64,000 nt of DNA from Microbacterium testaceum StLB037 (GCF_008763945.1 NZ_VTQH01000001.1:333441-397440), one strand, 5' to 3'; shown: positions 1-9,307, numbered from the stretch's first letter. The notes: generated by a model from the letters alone, not told the origin. A program made the numbers and translations.

Positions 1-330
1 GTCATCGCGACCTTCGTCCTGGTCTTCGTGATCTTCGGTTTCGCCGATTACGGCGTGGCCAGCGTCGGCGTCCCGGCCGGCATCGGCGGCCTCTCTGCCG
101 TTCCGGTGGCCCTGCTCGTCGTCGGTATCGGTGCCTCCCTGGGTGGCCCGACCGGTTACGCGATCAACCCCGCCCGTGACCTCGGCCCCCGCATCGCCCA
201 CGCGATCCTCCCCATCAAGGGCAAGGGCTCGAGCGACTGGGGCTACTCCTGGGTTCCGGTCGCCGGCCCCCTCGTCGGTGGTCTGCTCGCGGGTCTGCTG
301 GCCCCCGTGCTCCTCGGCCTCGCCAACTGA
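1..330 (+). CDS. glpF: Glycerol uptake facilitator (MIP/aquaglyceroporin), C-terminal part
   Basis: Reading frame 1 is open from the first base of the window, so the gene begins upstream and only about 109 C-terminal residues are visible. It encodes two or three hydrophobic segments and the second NPA box of the MIP family, seen as NPARDLGPR; the Asp after NPAR is the signature of glycerol-conducting members. It lies 89 bp before glpK on the same strand, the usual glycerol uptake operon, in which the channel brings glycerol in and the kinase traps it. The family call is firm; the missing N-terminus cannot be assessed. Confidence 0.93.
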   Translation, partial: VIATFVLVFVIFGFADYGVASVGVPAGIGGLSAVPVALLVVGIGASLGGPTGYAINPARDLGPRIAHAILPIKGKGSSDWGYSWVPVAGPLVGGLLAGLLAPVLLGLAN

Positions 331-419
331 GCACTCCCCGGCGGGGGTGTCGCCCGGCGCCCCCGCCCCCTCTTCTCTTCCTCTTCACCCGTTACAGACA
401 CTGACAAAGGAGTCCATCC

Positions 420-1931
420 ATGGCCGACTACGTCCTCGCCATCGACCAGGGCACGACCTCGACGCGCGCGATGATCTTCGACAAGTCCGGGAGCGTCGTC
501 TCCGTCGGACAGAAGGAGCACGAGCAGATCTTCCCGCGCGCGGGATGGGTCGAGCACGACCCCGCCGAGATCTGGCGCAACACCCAGGAGGTGATCGGTC
601 TGGCCCTCAGCCGCGCCGACATCACCCGTCACGACATCGCCGCCGTCGGCATCACCAACCAGCGCGAGACCGCGGTGGTCTGGGACAAGAACACCGGCAA
701 GCCCGTGTACAACGCCATCGTCTGGCAGGACACGCGCACGCAGTCGATCGTCGACCGCCTCGCCGACGGCGACCCCGAGCGCTACAAGAGCATCGTGGGC
801 CTGCCGCTGGCGACCTACTTCTCGGGCACCAAGATCGTCTGGATCCTCGAGAACGTCGACGGAGCCCGCGAGAAGGCCGAGGCCGGCGACCTGCTGTTCG
901 GCACGACCGACACCTGGGTGCTGTGGAACCTCACCGGCGGTATCGACGGCGGCGTGCACGCGACCGACGTCACCAACGCCAGCCGCACGCTGTTCATGGA
1001 CCTCGAGACGCTGTCGTGGCGCGAGGACATCCTCGCCGACTTCGGTGTGCCCGCCTCGATGCTCCCCGAGATCCGTTCCTCCTCCGAGGTCTACGGCACG
1101 GTCGAGTCCTCGTCGCTGCTGCGCGAGACCCCGATCGCGGGCATCCTGGGCGACCAGCAGGCTGCGACCTTCGGCCAGGCGGCCTTCGACCCGGGTGAGA
1201 GCAAGAACACCTACGGCACGGGCAACTTCCTCATCTTCCAGACCGGTGAGGAGATCGTCCACTCCAAGAACGGCCTGCTGACCACGCTCGGCTACAAGCT
1301 CGGCGACCAGCCCGCCCGCTACGCCCTCGAGGGCTCGATCGCCGTGACCGGCTCGCTCATCCAGTGGCTGCGCGACCAGCTCGGCATCATCTCCTCGGCC
1401 CCCGAGGTCGAGAAGCTCGCCGAGAGCGTCGACGACAACGGCGGCGTGTACTTCGTGCCGGCGTTCTCGGGTCTGTTCGCCCCCTACTGGCGTCCCGACG
1501 CCCGCGGCGCGATCGTCGGTATGACCCGTTACGTCAACCGCGGCCACATCGCCCGCGCCGCTCTCGAGGCCACCGCCTTCCAGTCCCGCGAGGTGCTGGA
1601 CGCCGTCAACGCCGACTCCGGCGTCGACCTGGCCGAGCTCAAGGTCGACGGCGGCATGACCGCCAACGACGCGCTGATGCAGTTCCAGGCCGACATCCTG
1701 GGCGTGCCGGTCGTGCGTCCCGTCGTGGCCGAGACCACCGCCCTGGGCGCCGCGTACGCCGCGGGTCTCGCGGTCGGTTTCTGGGACAACCTCGACGACC
1801 TGCGCGCCAACTGGCAGGAAGACAAGCGCTGGGAGCCGAACATGGACGACGGCGAGCGCGAGCGCGAGCTGCGCTTGTGGAAGAAGGCCGTCACCAAGTC
1901 GATGGACTGGATCGACGACGACGTGCGCTGA
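420..1931 (+). CDS. glpK: Glycerol kinase
   Basis: 503 residues, the normal length for FGGY-family glycerol kinase, which phosphorylates glycerol to sn-glycerol-3-phosphate with ATP in the cytoplasm. The N-terminus has the ATP-binding DQGTTSTRA motif. [11 protein letters not shown] and the later [10 protein letters not shown] and [18 protein letters not shown] segments are typical glycerol kinase signatures. The start is supported by AAGGAG about 8 nt upstream of the ATG (around 406-411). It follows glpF and is followed by a strong terminator, so it is probably the last gene of the transcript. No glycerol-3-phosphate dehydrogenase is adjacent downstream. Confidence 0.97.
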   Translation: MADYVLAIDQGTTSTRAMIFDKSGSVVSVGQKEHEQIFPRAGWVEHDPAEIWRNTQEVIGLALSRADITRHDIAAVGITNQRETAVVWDKNTGKPVYNAIVWQDTRTQSIVDRLADGDPERYKSIVGLPLATYFSGTKIVWILENVDGAREKAEAGDLLFGTTDTWVLWNLTGGIDGGVHATDVTNASRTLFMDLETLSWREDILADFGVPASMLPEIRSSSEVYGTVESSSLLRETPIAGILGDQQAATFGQAAFDPGESKNTYGTGNFLIFQTGEEIVHSKNGLLTTLGYKLGDQPARYALEGSIAVTGSLIQWLRDQLGIISSAPEVEKLAESVDDNGGVYFVPAFSGLFAPYWRPDARGAIVGMTRYVNRGHIARAALEATAFQSREVLDAVNADSGVDLAELKVDGGMTANDALMQFQADILGVPVVRPVVAETTALGAAYAAGLAVGFWDNLDDLRANWQEDKRWEPNMDDGERERELRLWKKAVTKSMDWIDDDVR

Positions 1932-1948
1932 TCCCGCACCTCACGTCA

Positions 1949-1981
1949 GGAACCCCGTCGGCTTCGAGCCGGCGGGGTTCC
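1949..1981 (+). terminator. Rho-independent terminator after glpK
   Basis: A perfect GC-rich hairpin: GGAACCCCG (1949-1957) pairs with CGGGGTTCC (1973-1981), with a further inner GGC/GCC pairing. It starts 18 nt after the glpK stop. There is no long T run, as is common in high-GC actinobacteria. Confidence 0.8.
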
Positions 1982-2000
1982 GTCGTTCGCGAGACGCCGG

Positions 2001-2045
2001 GTTCCCGGCATCCGGACGCCGAATATGACTCCGGATGCCGGGAAC
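2001..2045 (-). terminator. Terminator for the minus-strand membrane protein gene
   Basis: A perfect 15-bp stem, arms 2001-2015 and 2031-2045, loop of 15 nt. It abuts the stop codon of the minus-strand gene that ends at 2046. Both arms contain the frequent GGCATCC/GGATGCC heptamer. With the hairpin at 1949-1981 it separates two convergent transcripts. Confidence 0.75.
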
Positions 2046-2525
2046 TCAGCGCTGCGGCTTGGGATACGCCGCGCGCACGGCGTCGGACTGCAGGTAGTCG
2101 GAGACGCCGATGAGCAGGATCGCGAAGAGGATCTGTTCGGTCACGACCCAGAAGGGGTAGAGCCCCGGGATCGCAGCGAGCACGAGCGCCACGACCGGGA
2201 AGATGCGGCTGAACAGCTGCAGGCGCCGGAACGCCCAGTACCACCCGGCGCGAGCGCGCCAGAGGAAGTAGAACAGCGTGGTCGTGATCGCCAGGACCAC
2301 GAGACAGCGCATCCACACGGCGATGCCCACGTCGTCGCCGTTCAGGGTCATCACGAGCGCGACGACGACCGTCGCGACGCCGAGCACGAAGCCCGCCGCG
2401 AGCAGGATCGTGATCGCGCGGAAGGCGCGCCGCACCTTCGGATCGTGCGAGACGTCGACGCGGTGGTCGGCCTGCCGACCTCCCGCGAACCGATCGAGGC
2501 GGCGCAGGGCGGGTTCGAGCTGCAT
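2046..2525 (-). CDS. Small integral membrane protein of unknown function
   Basis: 159 residues starting MQLEPALRRLDRFAGG. An approximately 40-residue charged N-terminus is followed by three or four hydrophobic segments (roughly residues 38-62, 70-90 and 105-140). I do not recognise a family; the layout resembles the small DUF-type multi-pass proteins common in actinobacteria. The same reading frame stays open far upstream through the neighbouring genes, but the ATG at 2525 is where the protein-like composition begins. It is convergent with glpK, separated by two hairpins. Confidence 0.65.
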   Translation of the reverse strand: MQLEPALRRLDRFAGGRQADHRVDVSHDPKVRRAFRAITILLAAGFVLGVATVVVALVMTLNGDDVGIAVWMRCLVVLAITTTLFYFLWRARAGWYWAFRRLQLFSRIFPVVALVLAAIPGLYPFWVVTEQILFAILLIGVSDYLQSDAVRAAYPKPQR

Positions 2526-2560
2526 GCGCTCACTGTACGACGGCGCGGACGCGCCTCGAA

Positions 2561-3031
2561 TCAGCCGGCGACGACCTCGGGCTCGTGGCGCACGGGGAAG
2601 TTCACGGAATTGGCGATGAAGCACCACTCGCGGGCCTGTCGGTGCGCCGCCAGGGCCGCCTCGACCATCGACTCGTCCGCCACACGGACGCGCGGGCGCA
2701 GCACGACCTCGGTGAAGGCTCCCCCGCCGTTGCCGTCCTCCTGCAGGGTGCCCGAGGCGTCGTCCTCGTAGCCGGTCACAACGACCCCTACCTTCACGCA
2801 CGCGTAGAGGTACGACAGCAGATGACACTCGCTCAGCGCCGCGATGAGCAGCTCCTCGGGGTTCCACTTGGCCGGGTCGCCCCGGAAGGGCTTGTCGGCG
2901 GATGCCGCGATGGCGGGCTTCCCGTCGACCTCGAGGGTCACGGCCCGCTCGTAGTCGCGGTACCCGCTCGTGCCCGACCCCAGGTCGCCGGTCCAGGTCG
3001 AGCGCAGGCGGTAATGGTGCTCTCCGTTCAT
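2561..3031 (-). CDS. OsmC/Ohr-family protein (thiol peroxidase-like)
   Basis: 156 residues starting MNGEHHYRLRSTWTGD. The LSECHLLSYLYAC segment places two cysteines in the helix that carries the peroxidatic residues of OsmC-type proteins, which reduce organic hydroperoxides. PAKWNPEELLIAALS is also a typical OsmC signature. The start at 3031 is preferred because homologous sequence begins there; an in-frame ATG 12 codons upstream (MLERQTGR) is possible. Divergent from the asparaginase gene. Whether it is OsmC proper or one of the broader OsmC-like paralogues cannot be told by eye. Confidence 0.82.
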   Translation of the reverse strand: MNGEHHYRLRSTWTGDLGSGTSGYRDYERAVTLEVDGKPAIAASADKPFRGDPAKWNPEELLIAALSECHLLSYLYACVKVGVVVTGYEDDASGTLQEDGNGGGAFTEVVLRPRVRVADESMVEAALAAHRQAREWCFIANSVNFPVRHEPEVVAG

Positions 3032-3155
3032 GCGTCCAGTCTGCCTCTCTAGCATCGCGTGAGTCGCCATGATCGGTCGCTTCGAGGGGATTCGAAGCGA
3101 CGAATCCTGGCGACTCACGCGGGCCAGCGCCCCGGGGCGGAGGGAACCGGCGGGA

Positions 3156-3167
3156 TACCATGGAGGG
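3156..3167 (+). promoter_or_regulatory. Putative leaderless promoter of the asparaginase gene
   Basis: TACCAT (3156-3161) fits the actinobacterial -10 consensus TANNNT and lies exactly 6 nt before the ATG at 3168. This would place the transcription start on the A of the start codon. The intervening GGAGGG sits too close to the ATG to be a normal ribosome binding site. Confidence 0.6.
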
Positions 3168-4151
3168 ATGCCCGCAACACCCCCCGCCTCCGTCGAACTC
3201 GCCGTCGTCGACCGCAACGGCTTCGTCGAATCCCGTCACTACGGCGTCGCCGTGGTCCTCGCTCCCGACGGGTCCGAGAAGCTCACCCTCGGCGAGGCGA
3301 GCGCCCTCTTCCTCCCCCGATCGAGCATGAAGCCCCTGCAGGCCCTGGCGTGCCTGTCCGCGGGAGCGGAGCTGGCCGACGAGCGTCTCGCGATCTCGAT
3401 GGCGAGCCACGCGGGCACCGAGCGTCACGCCGAGGTGGCCCGTGGCATCCTGCAATCCGCCGGCCTCACCGAAGACGACCTGGGCTGCCCCGCCGCGTGG
3501 CCGACCGACACGGCCTCGCGCGACGAGATGGTCCGCGACCACGCCTCGCCCTCGCCGTTGCGCATGAACTGCTCGGGCAAGCACGCCGCGATGCTGCTGA
3601 CGTGCGTCGCCAACGGCTGGAGCACGGGCGACTATCTCGACCCGCAGCACCCGCTGCAGGCGCACATCCGCGAGGTGATCGAGCGCCTCGTGGGCGAGCG
3701 GACGACGACCACCGCGATCGACGGCTGCGGCGCGCCCGTCTACGCCATGAGCCTGGTGGGGCTCGCGCGGGCCATTCAGCGCATCGCCACGTCGTCGGAG
3801 CGCTCCCCCTTCGCGCTGCACCGCAGCGCCGGCACGCTCGTGCGCGCGGTGAAGGAGCACCCCTGGACGATCGACGGTCCCGGGCGCCCCGACACGGTCG
3901 TCATCGAGCGACTCGGCGTCTTCTCGAAGATGGGCGCCGAGGGCGTGCAGGTCATGACCGCACCCGACGGCACCACCGTCGCCCTCAAGATGCTCGACGG
4001 GTCGAACCGTGCCGGTCACGTCGTCGCCCTGCGTCTGCTCGAGCGCGTCGGTGCCCTCGGCGCGCAGGAGGTCGCCGACACCGTCGCGCAGCTCTCGCTC
4101 GCGGTGCTCGGCGGCGGCCGAGAGGTCGGCTCCATCCGTTCCGCCGTCTAG
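3168..4151 (+). CDS. L-asparaginase II family protein
   Basis: 327 residues starting MPATPPASVELAVVDRNG. The ESRHYGVAVVL, FLPRSSMKPLQALA, NCSGKHAAMLL and DGCGAPVYAM segments are characteristic of the actinobacterial/rhizobial asparaginase II family (PF06089), which hydrolyses asparagine to aspartate and ammonia. This family differs from the E. coli AnsA/AnsB fold. The start codon choice follows the -10-like element immediately upstream. The frame is open about 33 codons further upstream, but that stretch is intergenic-like. Convergent with the APC permease gene. Confidence 0.85.
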   Translation: MPATPPASVELAVVDRNGFVESRHYGVAVVLAPDGSEKLTLGEASALFLPRSSMKPLQALACLSAGAELADERLAISMASHAGTERHAEVARGILQSAGLTEDDLGCPAAWPTDTASRDEMVRDHASPSPLRMNCSGKHAAMLLTCVANGWSTGDYLDPQHPLQAHIREVIERLVGERTTTTAIDGCGAPVYAMSLVGLARAIQRIATSSERSPFALHRSAGTLVRAVKEHPWTIDGPGRPDTVVIERLGVFSKMGAEGVQVMTAPDGTTVALKMLDGSNRAGHVVALRLLERVGALGAQEVADTVAQLSLAVLGGGREVGSIRSAV

Positions 4152-4161
4152 CTCCCGGCAT

Positions 4162-4179
4162 CCGCCCCGCTGAGGGCGG
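4162..4179. terminator. Short hairpin between convergent genes
   Basis: CCGCCC (4162-4167) pairs with GGGCGG (4174-4179) around a 6-nt loop. It lies in the 34-bp gap between the convergent asparaginase and APC permease genes. It is short and has no T tract, so it is a weak call. Confidence 0.35.
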
Positions 4180-4185
4180 CCCCGG

Positions 4186-5718
4186 TCAGATCCCTCCGTC
4201 GACCGATCGGGGGTGGGCGATCGGCTCGTCGGGGACGAGCACCTCGGTCTCGCGGTTGAGGCTCTCGCCCCGGAAGAACGGCTTCGACCCCGGGAACACG
4301 AACCACAGCGCCATCAGCACCACGCCGATGGCCAGGGCGCCGACTCCCACGACGAAGGTGCCGCCGATCCCGAACAGCACGGTGTTGCCGTACTCGGGGT
4401 CGTACATGTCGATCGCCGACTGCACGAACGCGTAGGTCAGCATGAGCGCGCCGAGCAGGGGCAGGATGCCACGGTAGACGAGGTTCTTCGCCGAGGCGAA
4501 CAGCTGCCGACGGTAGTACCAGACGCAGGCGTAGCCGGTCATGGCGTAGTAGAACGCGATCGCCAGGCCCAGCGACAGGATCGAGTCCTGCAGGATGTTG
4601 TCGCTGATGATCGTCATGCCGACGTAGTAGACGCTCGCGACGACGCCCATCACGAGGGTCGAGAACGACGGGGTGCGGTAGCGCGGGTGCACCGTCTGGA
4701 AGCGCCGCGGCAGCGCCCGGTACGCCGCCATGGCGAGCGTCCCGCGAGCGGTGGGAAGGATCGTGGTCTGGGTCGACGAGACCGCCGAGATCAGCACCGC
4801 GACGATGAGCACCCATCCGAACGGGCCGAACAGTTCATCCTTCAGCGCGAGGAAGACGTCGTTCGAGTTCTCGGGGTTGGCCAGGCCCGCCCCGTCCTCC
4901 CCGACTCCCGCGTACATCATCGCGGCGACGGTCACCGTGACGTAGGTGCCGAGCAGGATCACGGTCGTGAGCAGCGCCGCCCGCCCGGGGATGCGCTTCG
5001 GGTCCTTCGTCTCCTCGTTCAGGGCCAGGCAGGTGTCCCACCCCCAGTAGATGAAGAGCGCGAGCAGCACGGCCTCGGTGAAGCCGCTCCAGTCCGTGAA
5101 ACCGAACGGGTTGAACCACGCCAGGTCGAACGGTGTCGGATTCGGGGCCGTACCGTCGAAGAACTTCCACAGGGCCAGGACGACGAACAGGGCGAGCACG
5201 AGGTACTGCACCGCGAGCAGGATGTTCTGGATCCGCTCGCCGATCTCCACCCCGCGGTAGCTGACGTAGGTCATCGCCGCGATGAAGGCGACACCGGTCG
5301 CGGTGACCAACGGCACGTTCTCGGCGAGCGAGCCGTCGCCGACGAGCGACCACAGGTACACCCCCGCGATCTGGGAGAGGTTGGCGAGCACGACCATGCC
5401 GGCCACCGCGACGCCCCACCCGCCCATCCACCCGACCCACGGACCGAAGGCCTTCGTGCCCCAGGTGAACGTCGTGCCGCAGTCCGGAACCTCGTTGTTC
5501 AGCTCGCGGTAGGCGAACGCGATGAAGAGCATCGGGATGAAGGCCAGCACGAACGCGATCGGCGCCGAGGCCCCCACCGCCAGTACGACGAAGCCGAGCG
5601 TGGCCACGAGGGAATACACGGGGGCGGTGGATGCCAGACCGATCACGGTCGAGCCCCACAGGCCCAGGGTGCCGGTGGCCAGGCCCTTGCCTGCCGTCCG
5701 TTCGGGTGCGGAGGTCAT
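4186..5718 (-). CDS. APC-superfamily amino acid permease
   Basis: 510 residues with about 12 hydrophobic segments, the length and layout of the APC amino acid-polyamine-organocation family. The N-terminal TLGLWGSTVIGLASTAPVYS segment matches the unwound TM1 substrate region of these carriers. It acts in the cytoplasmic membrane as a secondary transporter. The substrate cannot be read from sequence; many actinobacterial relatives are annotated as amino acid or ethanolamine-type permeases. The start MTSAPERTAGKG is supported by a TANNNT element 6 nt upstream; a longer in-frame start at 5754 is less likely. The preceding gene on the other strand is an asparaginase, so a link to asparagine use is possible but unproven. 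Confidence 0.85.
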   Translation of the reverse strand: MTSAPERTAGKGLATGTLGLWGSTVIGLASTAPVYSLVATLGFVVLAVGASAPIAFVLAFIPMLFIAFAYRELNNEVPDCGTTFTWGTKAFGPWVGWMGGWGVAVAGMVVLANLSQIAGVYLWSLVGDGSLAENVPLVTATGVAFIAAMTYVSYRGVEIGERIQNILLAVQYLVLALFVVLALWKFFDGTAPNPTPFDLAWFNPFGFTDWSGFTEAVLLALFIYWGWDTCLALNEETKDPKRIPGRAALLTTVILLGTYVTVTVAAMMYAGVGEDGAGLANPENSNDVFLALKDELFGPFGWVLIVAVLISAVSSTQTTILPTARGTLAMAAYRALPRRFQTVHPRYRTPSFSTLVMGVVASVYYVGMTIISDNILQDSILSLGLAIAFYYAMTGYACVWYYRRQLFASAKNLVYRGILPLLGALMLTYAFVQSAIDMYDPEYGNTVLFGIGGTFVVGVGALAIGVVLMALWFVFPGSKPFFRGESLNRETEVLVPDEPIAHPRSVDGGI

Positions 5719-5730
5719 ATGCCGAACGTA
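5719..5730 (-). promoter_or_regulatory. Putative leaderless promoter of the APC permease gene
   Basis: Reading the minus strand, TACGTT (5730-5725) is followed by 6 nt and then the ATG at 5718. This is the same spacing as at several other genes in the window. Confidence 0.55.
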
Positions 5731-5762
5731 GAATCCGCGGGTTCCCGCGGTCAAGATGAATT

Positions 5763-6536
5763 TCAGGCGGAGCGGCGAACGACGTCGAGCACGACGATCG
5801 AGATGTTGTCGCGGCCGCCGTTCTCGAGCGCAGCGGCCATCATGGCGTCGACCGCCGCGGCCGGATCGGCGTTCGCCTCGAGGAAGTGGCGGATGCCGAA
5901 ATCGGTGAGCTCTTTCGTGAGCCCGTCGGAGCAGATCACGAAGCGGTCGCCGTCGAGCACGTCGAGACGGAGGTAGTCGGGCTTGACGCTGTCGCTCGGG
6001 CCGACGGCGCGCGTTATGACGTTGCCGTAGGGATGGTTCTCGGCCTCTTCGGGGCTGAGCCGCCCCGCCGCGATGAGCTCCTGCACGACCGAGTGGTCGG
6101 TCGTCACCTGGACGATCTCGCCGTCGCGCAGGAGGTAGACGCGGGAGTCACCGATGTTCAGGGTGACCCAGTGCGGTTCGTCCGTCTGCGTCTCGAGGTA
6201 GACCCCGGTGAGGGTCGTGCCGGTGCCCTCGTCGGTCGTCTCGGGGTGGGCCACGATGTCTTTGACCGCGCGGGACAGAGCCTTCTCGATGTTCTTCGTC
6301 GAGACGGGCCCGGTCGCCACGACGGCGCGTAGGCGCTCGACCGTGCTCGCGCTCGCGATCTCGCCGCCGAGGTGTCCGCCCATGCCGTCGGCGACGACGA
6401 AGAGCGGGTAGTCGGCGAGAACGGCGTCCTGGTTCACCTCGCGACGGCGCCCCACCTCGGTGCTCGCCGCCCACGACAGCTCGAGCACCGTCTCACCGAG
6501 CGGGACGGTGCGCGTGTGGGTGGTCACCTCGGGCAC
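5763..6536 (-). CDS. PP2C-family Ser/Thr protein phosphatase
   Basis: 257 residues. Metal-binding and catalytic motifs are all present: EVNQDA, FVVADGMGGH, LNIGDSRVYLLRDG, VICSDGL and GRDNISIVVLD, matching the PstP/PPM type that dephosphorylates Ser/Thr kinase targets. No transmembrane segment is seen, so this is a soluble form, unlike membrane-anchored PstP. The GTG at 6536 has GGAGG 7 nt upstream (6545-6549), which decides the start over a longer frame. A Ser/Thr kinase gene is found about 33 kb away (39328-40482); pairing of the two is only a guess. Confidence 0.9.
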   Translation of the reverse strand: MPEVTTHTRTVPLGETVLELSWAASTEVGRRREVNQDAVLADYPLFVVADGMGGHLGGEIASASTVERLRAVVATGPVSTKNIEKALSRAVKDIVAHPETTDEGTGTTLTGVYLETQTDEPHWVTLNIGDSRVYLLRDGEIVQVTTDHSVVQELIAAGRLSPEEAENHPYGNVITRAVGPSDSVKPDYLRLDVLDGDRFVICSDGLTKELTDFGIRHFLEANADPAAAVDAMMAAALENGGRDNISIVVLDVVRRSA

Positions 6537-6654
6537 GAAAGATCCTCCGGTTGGCCGACGACAGCGCCGGCGGAACCGCACGGCCCTGTCATCCTAGTCG
6601 ACGCGCGCCCCCGATCCGGGGATGCGCCACACGTGTGCATCCGCACCGGATCGT

Positions 6655-7635
6655 TCACCCCGCGGCCGGATCGGCGGGCAAAGGCAGGATGCCGTCGATC
6701 TCGGCGAGGTCGTCGGCGCTCGGCGTCCACGCCGTCGCCGCCGCCGCATTCGCCCGCACCTGCTCGGGACTCGTCGCTCCCGCGATGACGCTCGCGACGA
6801 CCGGACGAGCCAGGAACCACGCGAAGGTCGCCTCGAGCATCGTGATGCCGCGCGCATCGCAGAACGCCTGGTAGCGCTCGAGTGCGTCCCAGGGCGCATC
6901 GCGCCACAGGTGCGGCCGCTGGCGCATGATGCGGCTCCCCTCCGGTCCGCCCTCTCTCGTGAACTTCCCGGTGAGCAGGCCGTTGTGCAGGGGGAAGAAG
7001 GGCAGGAAGCCCAGACCGTACCGCTCGGCCGCGGGCAGGACCTCCCGCTCGGCGGCTCGGGCGAGCAGGCTGTACTGGTTCTGCGCCGAGACGAACCGCA
7101 CGCCCCGCGCGGCATGCTCGGCCTCGGCGATTTGCCAGCCCGCGAGGTTGGAGTGCCCGGCGTAGCGGATCTTGCCCTCGCGGACCAGGTCGCCCAGCAC
7201 GTCGAGCGTCTCCTCGATAGGGGTCGTCGGGTCGGGCGTGTGCAGTTGATAGAGGTCGATCCAGTCCGTACGAAGTCGCCGCAGCGAATCCTCGACCGCA
7301 CGGCGGACGTGCGTGCGGGAGCCCTTCGACCCGCCCGGCACCGCCGGGGCGAAATCGGCGTGCCCGAACTTCGTCGCCACGACCACCTGATCGCGCCGAC
7401 CGTCGAGGGCCTCTCCCATGAGGGTCTCCGACAGGCCGAACTCCCGGCCGTACATGTCGGCGGTGTCGAGGAAGGTCACTCCCGCCTCGATCGCCGCGTC
7501 GAGCACAGCCCGCGTCCCCTCGATCGTCTCGGTCGCCGTACCGGCGCGGCCGAAGTTGTTGCACCCCAGCCCCACCGCGGAGACGCGGAGTCCGGAACGG
7601 CCGACGGTGCGAAGCGGAAGTGCGGGAGAGGTCAT
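6655..7635 (-). CDS. Aldo/keto reductase
   Basis: 326 residues, the usual size of an AKR (beta/alpha)8 barrel NAD(P)H-dependent reductase. The tetrad can be seen: Asp and Tyr in FLDTADMYGREFG, Lys in VVATKFG, and His in YQLHTPDP. The C-terminal ATSPEQVRANAAA segment is part of the cofactor site. It resembles the YghZ/general stress protein 69-like branch. The substrate is unknown. It stands alone on the minus strand, 65 bp from a strong terminator belonging to the next gene. Confidence 0.88.
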   Translation of the reverse strand: MTSPALPLRTVGRSGLRVSAVGLGCNNFGRAGTATETIEGTRAVLDAAIEAGVTFLDTADMYGREFGLSETLMGEALDGRRDQVVVATKFGHADFAPAVPGGSKGSRTHVRRAVEDSLRRLRTDWIDLYQLHTPDPTTPIEETLDVLGDLVREGKIRYAGHSNLAGWQIAEAEHAARGVRFVSAQNQYSLLARAAEREVLPAAERYGLGFLPFFPLHNGLLTGKFTREGGPEGSRIMRQRPHLWRDAPWDALERYQAFCDARGITMLEATFAWFLARPVVASVIAGATSPEQVRANAAAATAWTPSADDLAEIDGILPLPADPAAG

Positions 7636-7660
7636 CCCTCCACGCTATCGCCGCGAACGG

Positions 7661-7694
7661 CGAAGGGCTCCCCGCGATGGCGGGGAGCCCTTCG
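7661..7694 (-). terminator. Rho-independent terminator
   Basis: A perfect 15-bp stem: arms 7661-7675 (CGAAGGGCTCCCCGC) and 7680-7694, tetraloop GATG. It lies just past the stop codon of the minus-strand gene ending at 7701 and insulates the aldo/keto reductase gene. Confidence 0.85.
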
Positions 7695-7700
7695 GTGAGG

Positions 7701-8387
7701 TCAGATCCGGGGATCGGCCGGCGGAGCCGGGGGCGGCGGGGTGGTCCCCGTCGCGGGCGGCGGCGGGGTCGTGCCGGTGGCCGGCGGGCTGTAGGGCTGC
7801 TGCGCCGGGGGCGCTCCGTAGCCGGGACCCGCGTATCCGCCGCCGTTGCCGGCGACGGGCTGGCTCGGCTGGACCGGGATGCCGTTCCACACCGTCTTGT
7901 CGGCGAGGAAGGTGTTCGCCCACGGGGCCGGTGCGATCGCGGGGTTCCAGCGGTTGTTGCTGAACGCGACGATCGCGAGCCAGATGAGCGCGCCGATGCC
8001 GGGGATCAGCCAGAGCAGGAGCAGGGGCCAGTCCTTGCCGAGCTTCAGGCCGATGCGCCACGAGTACATGACCGCGACGGCGATGATCGCCAGGCTGAAG
8101 ACCGGACCGATGATCGGGATGTTCGACAGCACGCTCGACGCGACAGCGACGATCAGAACCACCCAGGGCGAGACGTCGCCCAGCTTCGCAGCCACCAGGC
8201 CGTTGTACACGGGCACCCAGGCGCGCCACTTGCCCTGCACGCCGGCCTTCTCGAAGATCTTCATGTAGAGGAACGACGAGATCACGTAGGCCGCGAGGGC
8301 GAGGATCAGCAGGATCGGGACCAGGACGAGCAGGAAGGCGAGGGCGGCGACACCGCTCCCGTCGTCGTAGTAGTAGGAGTCACTCAT
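7701..8387 (-). CDS. Multi-pass membrane protein with proline-rich C-tail (DUF5684-like)
   Basis: 228 residues. A short tyrosine-rich N-terminus (MSDSYYYDDGSG) is followed by four or five hydrophobic segments up to about residue 150. The tail is Gly/Pro-rich with two copies of the unit PPATGTTPPPP. The segment KAGVQGKWRAWVPVYN resembles the DUF5684/signal-peptidase-like membrane domain in which a 'P.YN' element recurs. AAGGAA upstream of the ATG supports the start. Function unknown. Confidence 0.7.
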   Translation of the reverse strand: MSDSYYYDDGSGVAALAFLLVLVPILLILALAAYVISSFLYMKIFEKAGVQGKWRAWVPVYNGLVAAKLGDVSPWVVLIVAVASSVLSNIPIIGPVFSLAIIAVAVMYSWRIGLKLGKDWPLLLLWLIPGIGALIWLAIVAFSNNRWNPAIAPAPWANTFLADKTVWNGIPVQPSQPVAGNGGGYAGPGYGAPPAQQPYSPPATGTTPPPPATGTTPPPPAPPADPRI

Positions 8388-8487
8388 TCGAGTTCCTTTC
8401 CAAGCGAGTGCGCGGAGAGCGTCCGCGCACCCCCCGCGCCTCACATGCTAGCGAAGCTGAGACTTTCCTGATAGGGGCGCGCCCATG

Positions 8488-9237
8488 TCATACAATCAGG
8501 GCCGTCTCCGCGGAGCCACCGGCACGCACGATCCATCCGGCGTCGCGCGCCCACGTGACGAGCTCGTCCACGGAGCCGATCTGCGCCTGCCCCGAGGCCA
8601 GCGCGCGGACGAACTCCCCCTTCGCCCTCTTGTTGAAGTGATTCAGCGCCCGCGCCTGCCCGCCGGAGTCCTCGCTCATGACGCGCACGTACGTCGACGA
8701 GAGGTCGTCGGGGACCGGCCCGAGCGCGGCATAAGCCTCCGACCGCAGGTCGAGGACGAAGTCCGGACGCGCGAGCGTCCACGCCTCCCGCACGGCGTCC
8801 GCCCAGATCCGCCGGAGCGGCGGAACGCCCGGCAGCGACGTCCCCGCCGCGAGCCGATAGGCCGGGATGCCCTCGAGCGCACCGACCGGACCCAGAGGCG
8901 CCGACTGAATCATCACGTGTTCTCCGAGCCACGAGCGCGCAACGGCGTCGAGGCTGCCGGCATCCAGGGCATCGAAGAGGACCCCGGTGTACCGATCGAT
9001 CGCGGGCATGGTCGGCGCGGTCCGCAGAGCAGCGTTGTCGCCGATCTCGTGTCGACGCGCGGCGCTGATCTTCAGCACGCGCGCGGCCTCGTCCGGGTCG
9101 GCGGACAGGGCGACCAGTGCGTCGACGACCGTCTCACGGGCGGAGCGGAGCGACGGCAGGGCGAGAGCACCGAGATCGAGCGGTGGACCGTCGCCCCCGG
9201 GGCGCTTGGTCTCAGAGGGTGGGAGCAGGACGAGCAT
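8488..9237 (-). CDS. yaaA: YaaA/DUF328 peroxide-stress protein
   Basis: 249 residues. MLVLLPPSETKR at the N-terminus and the C-terminal LNHFNKRAKGEFVRAL segment are the two hallmark blocks of the YaaA family. In E. coli YaaA binds DNA and limits free iron and hydroxyl-radical damage under peroxide stress. GGAGG lies 5 nt before the ATG. It is downstream of the ATP synthase operon but separated by a strong terminator, so it is probably transcribed independently. Confidence 0.88.
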   Translation of the reverse strand: MLVLLPPSETKRPGGDGPPLDLGALALPSLRSARETVVDALVALSADPDEAARVLKISAARRHEIGDNAALRTAPTMPAIDRYTGVLFDALDAGSLDAVARSWLGEHVMIQSAPLGPVGALEGIPAYRLAAGTSLPGVPPLRRIWADAVREAWTLARPDFVLDLRSEAYAALGPVPDDLSSTYVRVMSEDSGGQARALNHFNKRAKGEFVRALASGQAQIGSVDELVTWARDAGWIVRAGGSAETALIV

Positions 9238-9256
9238 GGGTCCTCCGGGAAAAGAC

Positions 9257-9291
9257 GACGCGCGCCGCCCGAACATCGGGCGACGCGCGTC
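9257..9291 (-). terminator. Terminator of the ATP synthase operon
   Basis: A near-perfect hairpin: GACGCGCG (9257-9264) and CGCCCGA (9266-9272) pair with TCGGGCG (9276-9282) and CGCGCGTC (9284-9291), loop ACA, one internal mismatch. It lies 17 nt past the atpC stop. Confidence 0.85.
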
Positions 9292-9307
9292 GAGAGAAGA
9301 GACGACG

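Noticed and set aside
4213..5976. 587-codon plus-strand frame opposite the permease
   Set aside because: Composition is Arg/His/Asp/Glu-rich without folds, and the opposite strand encodes a clear APC permease.
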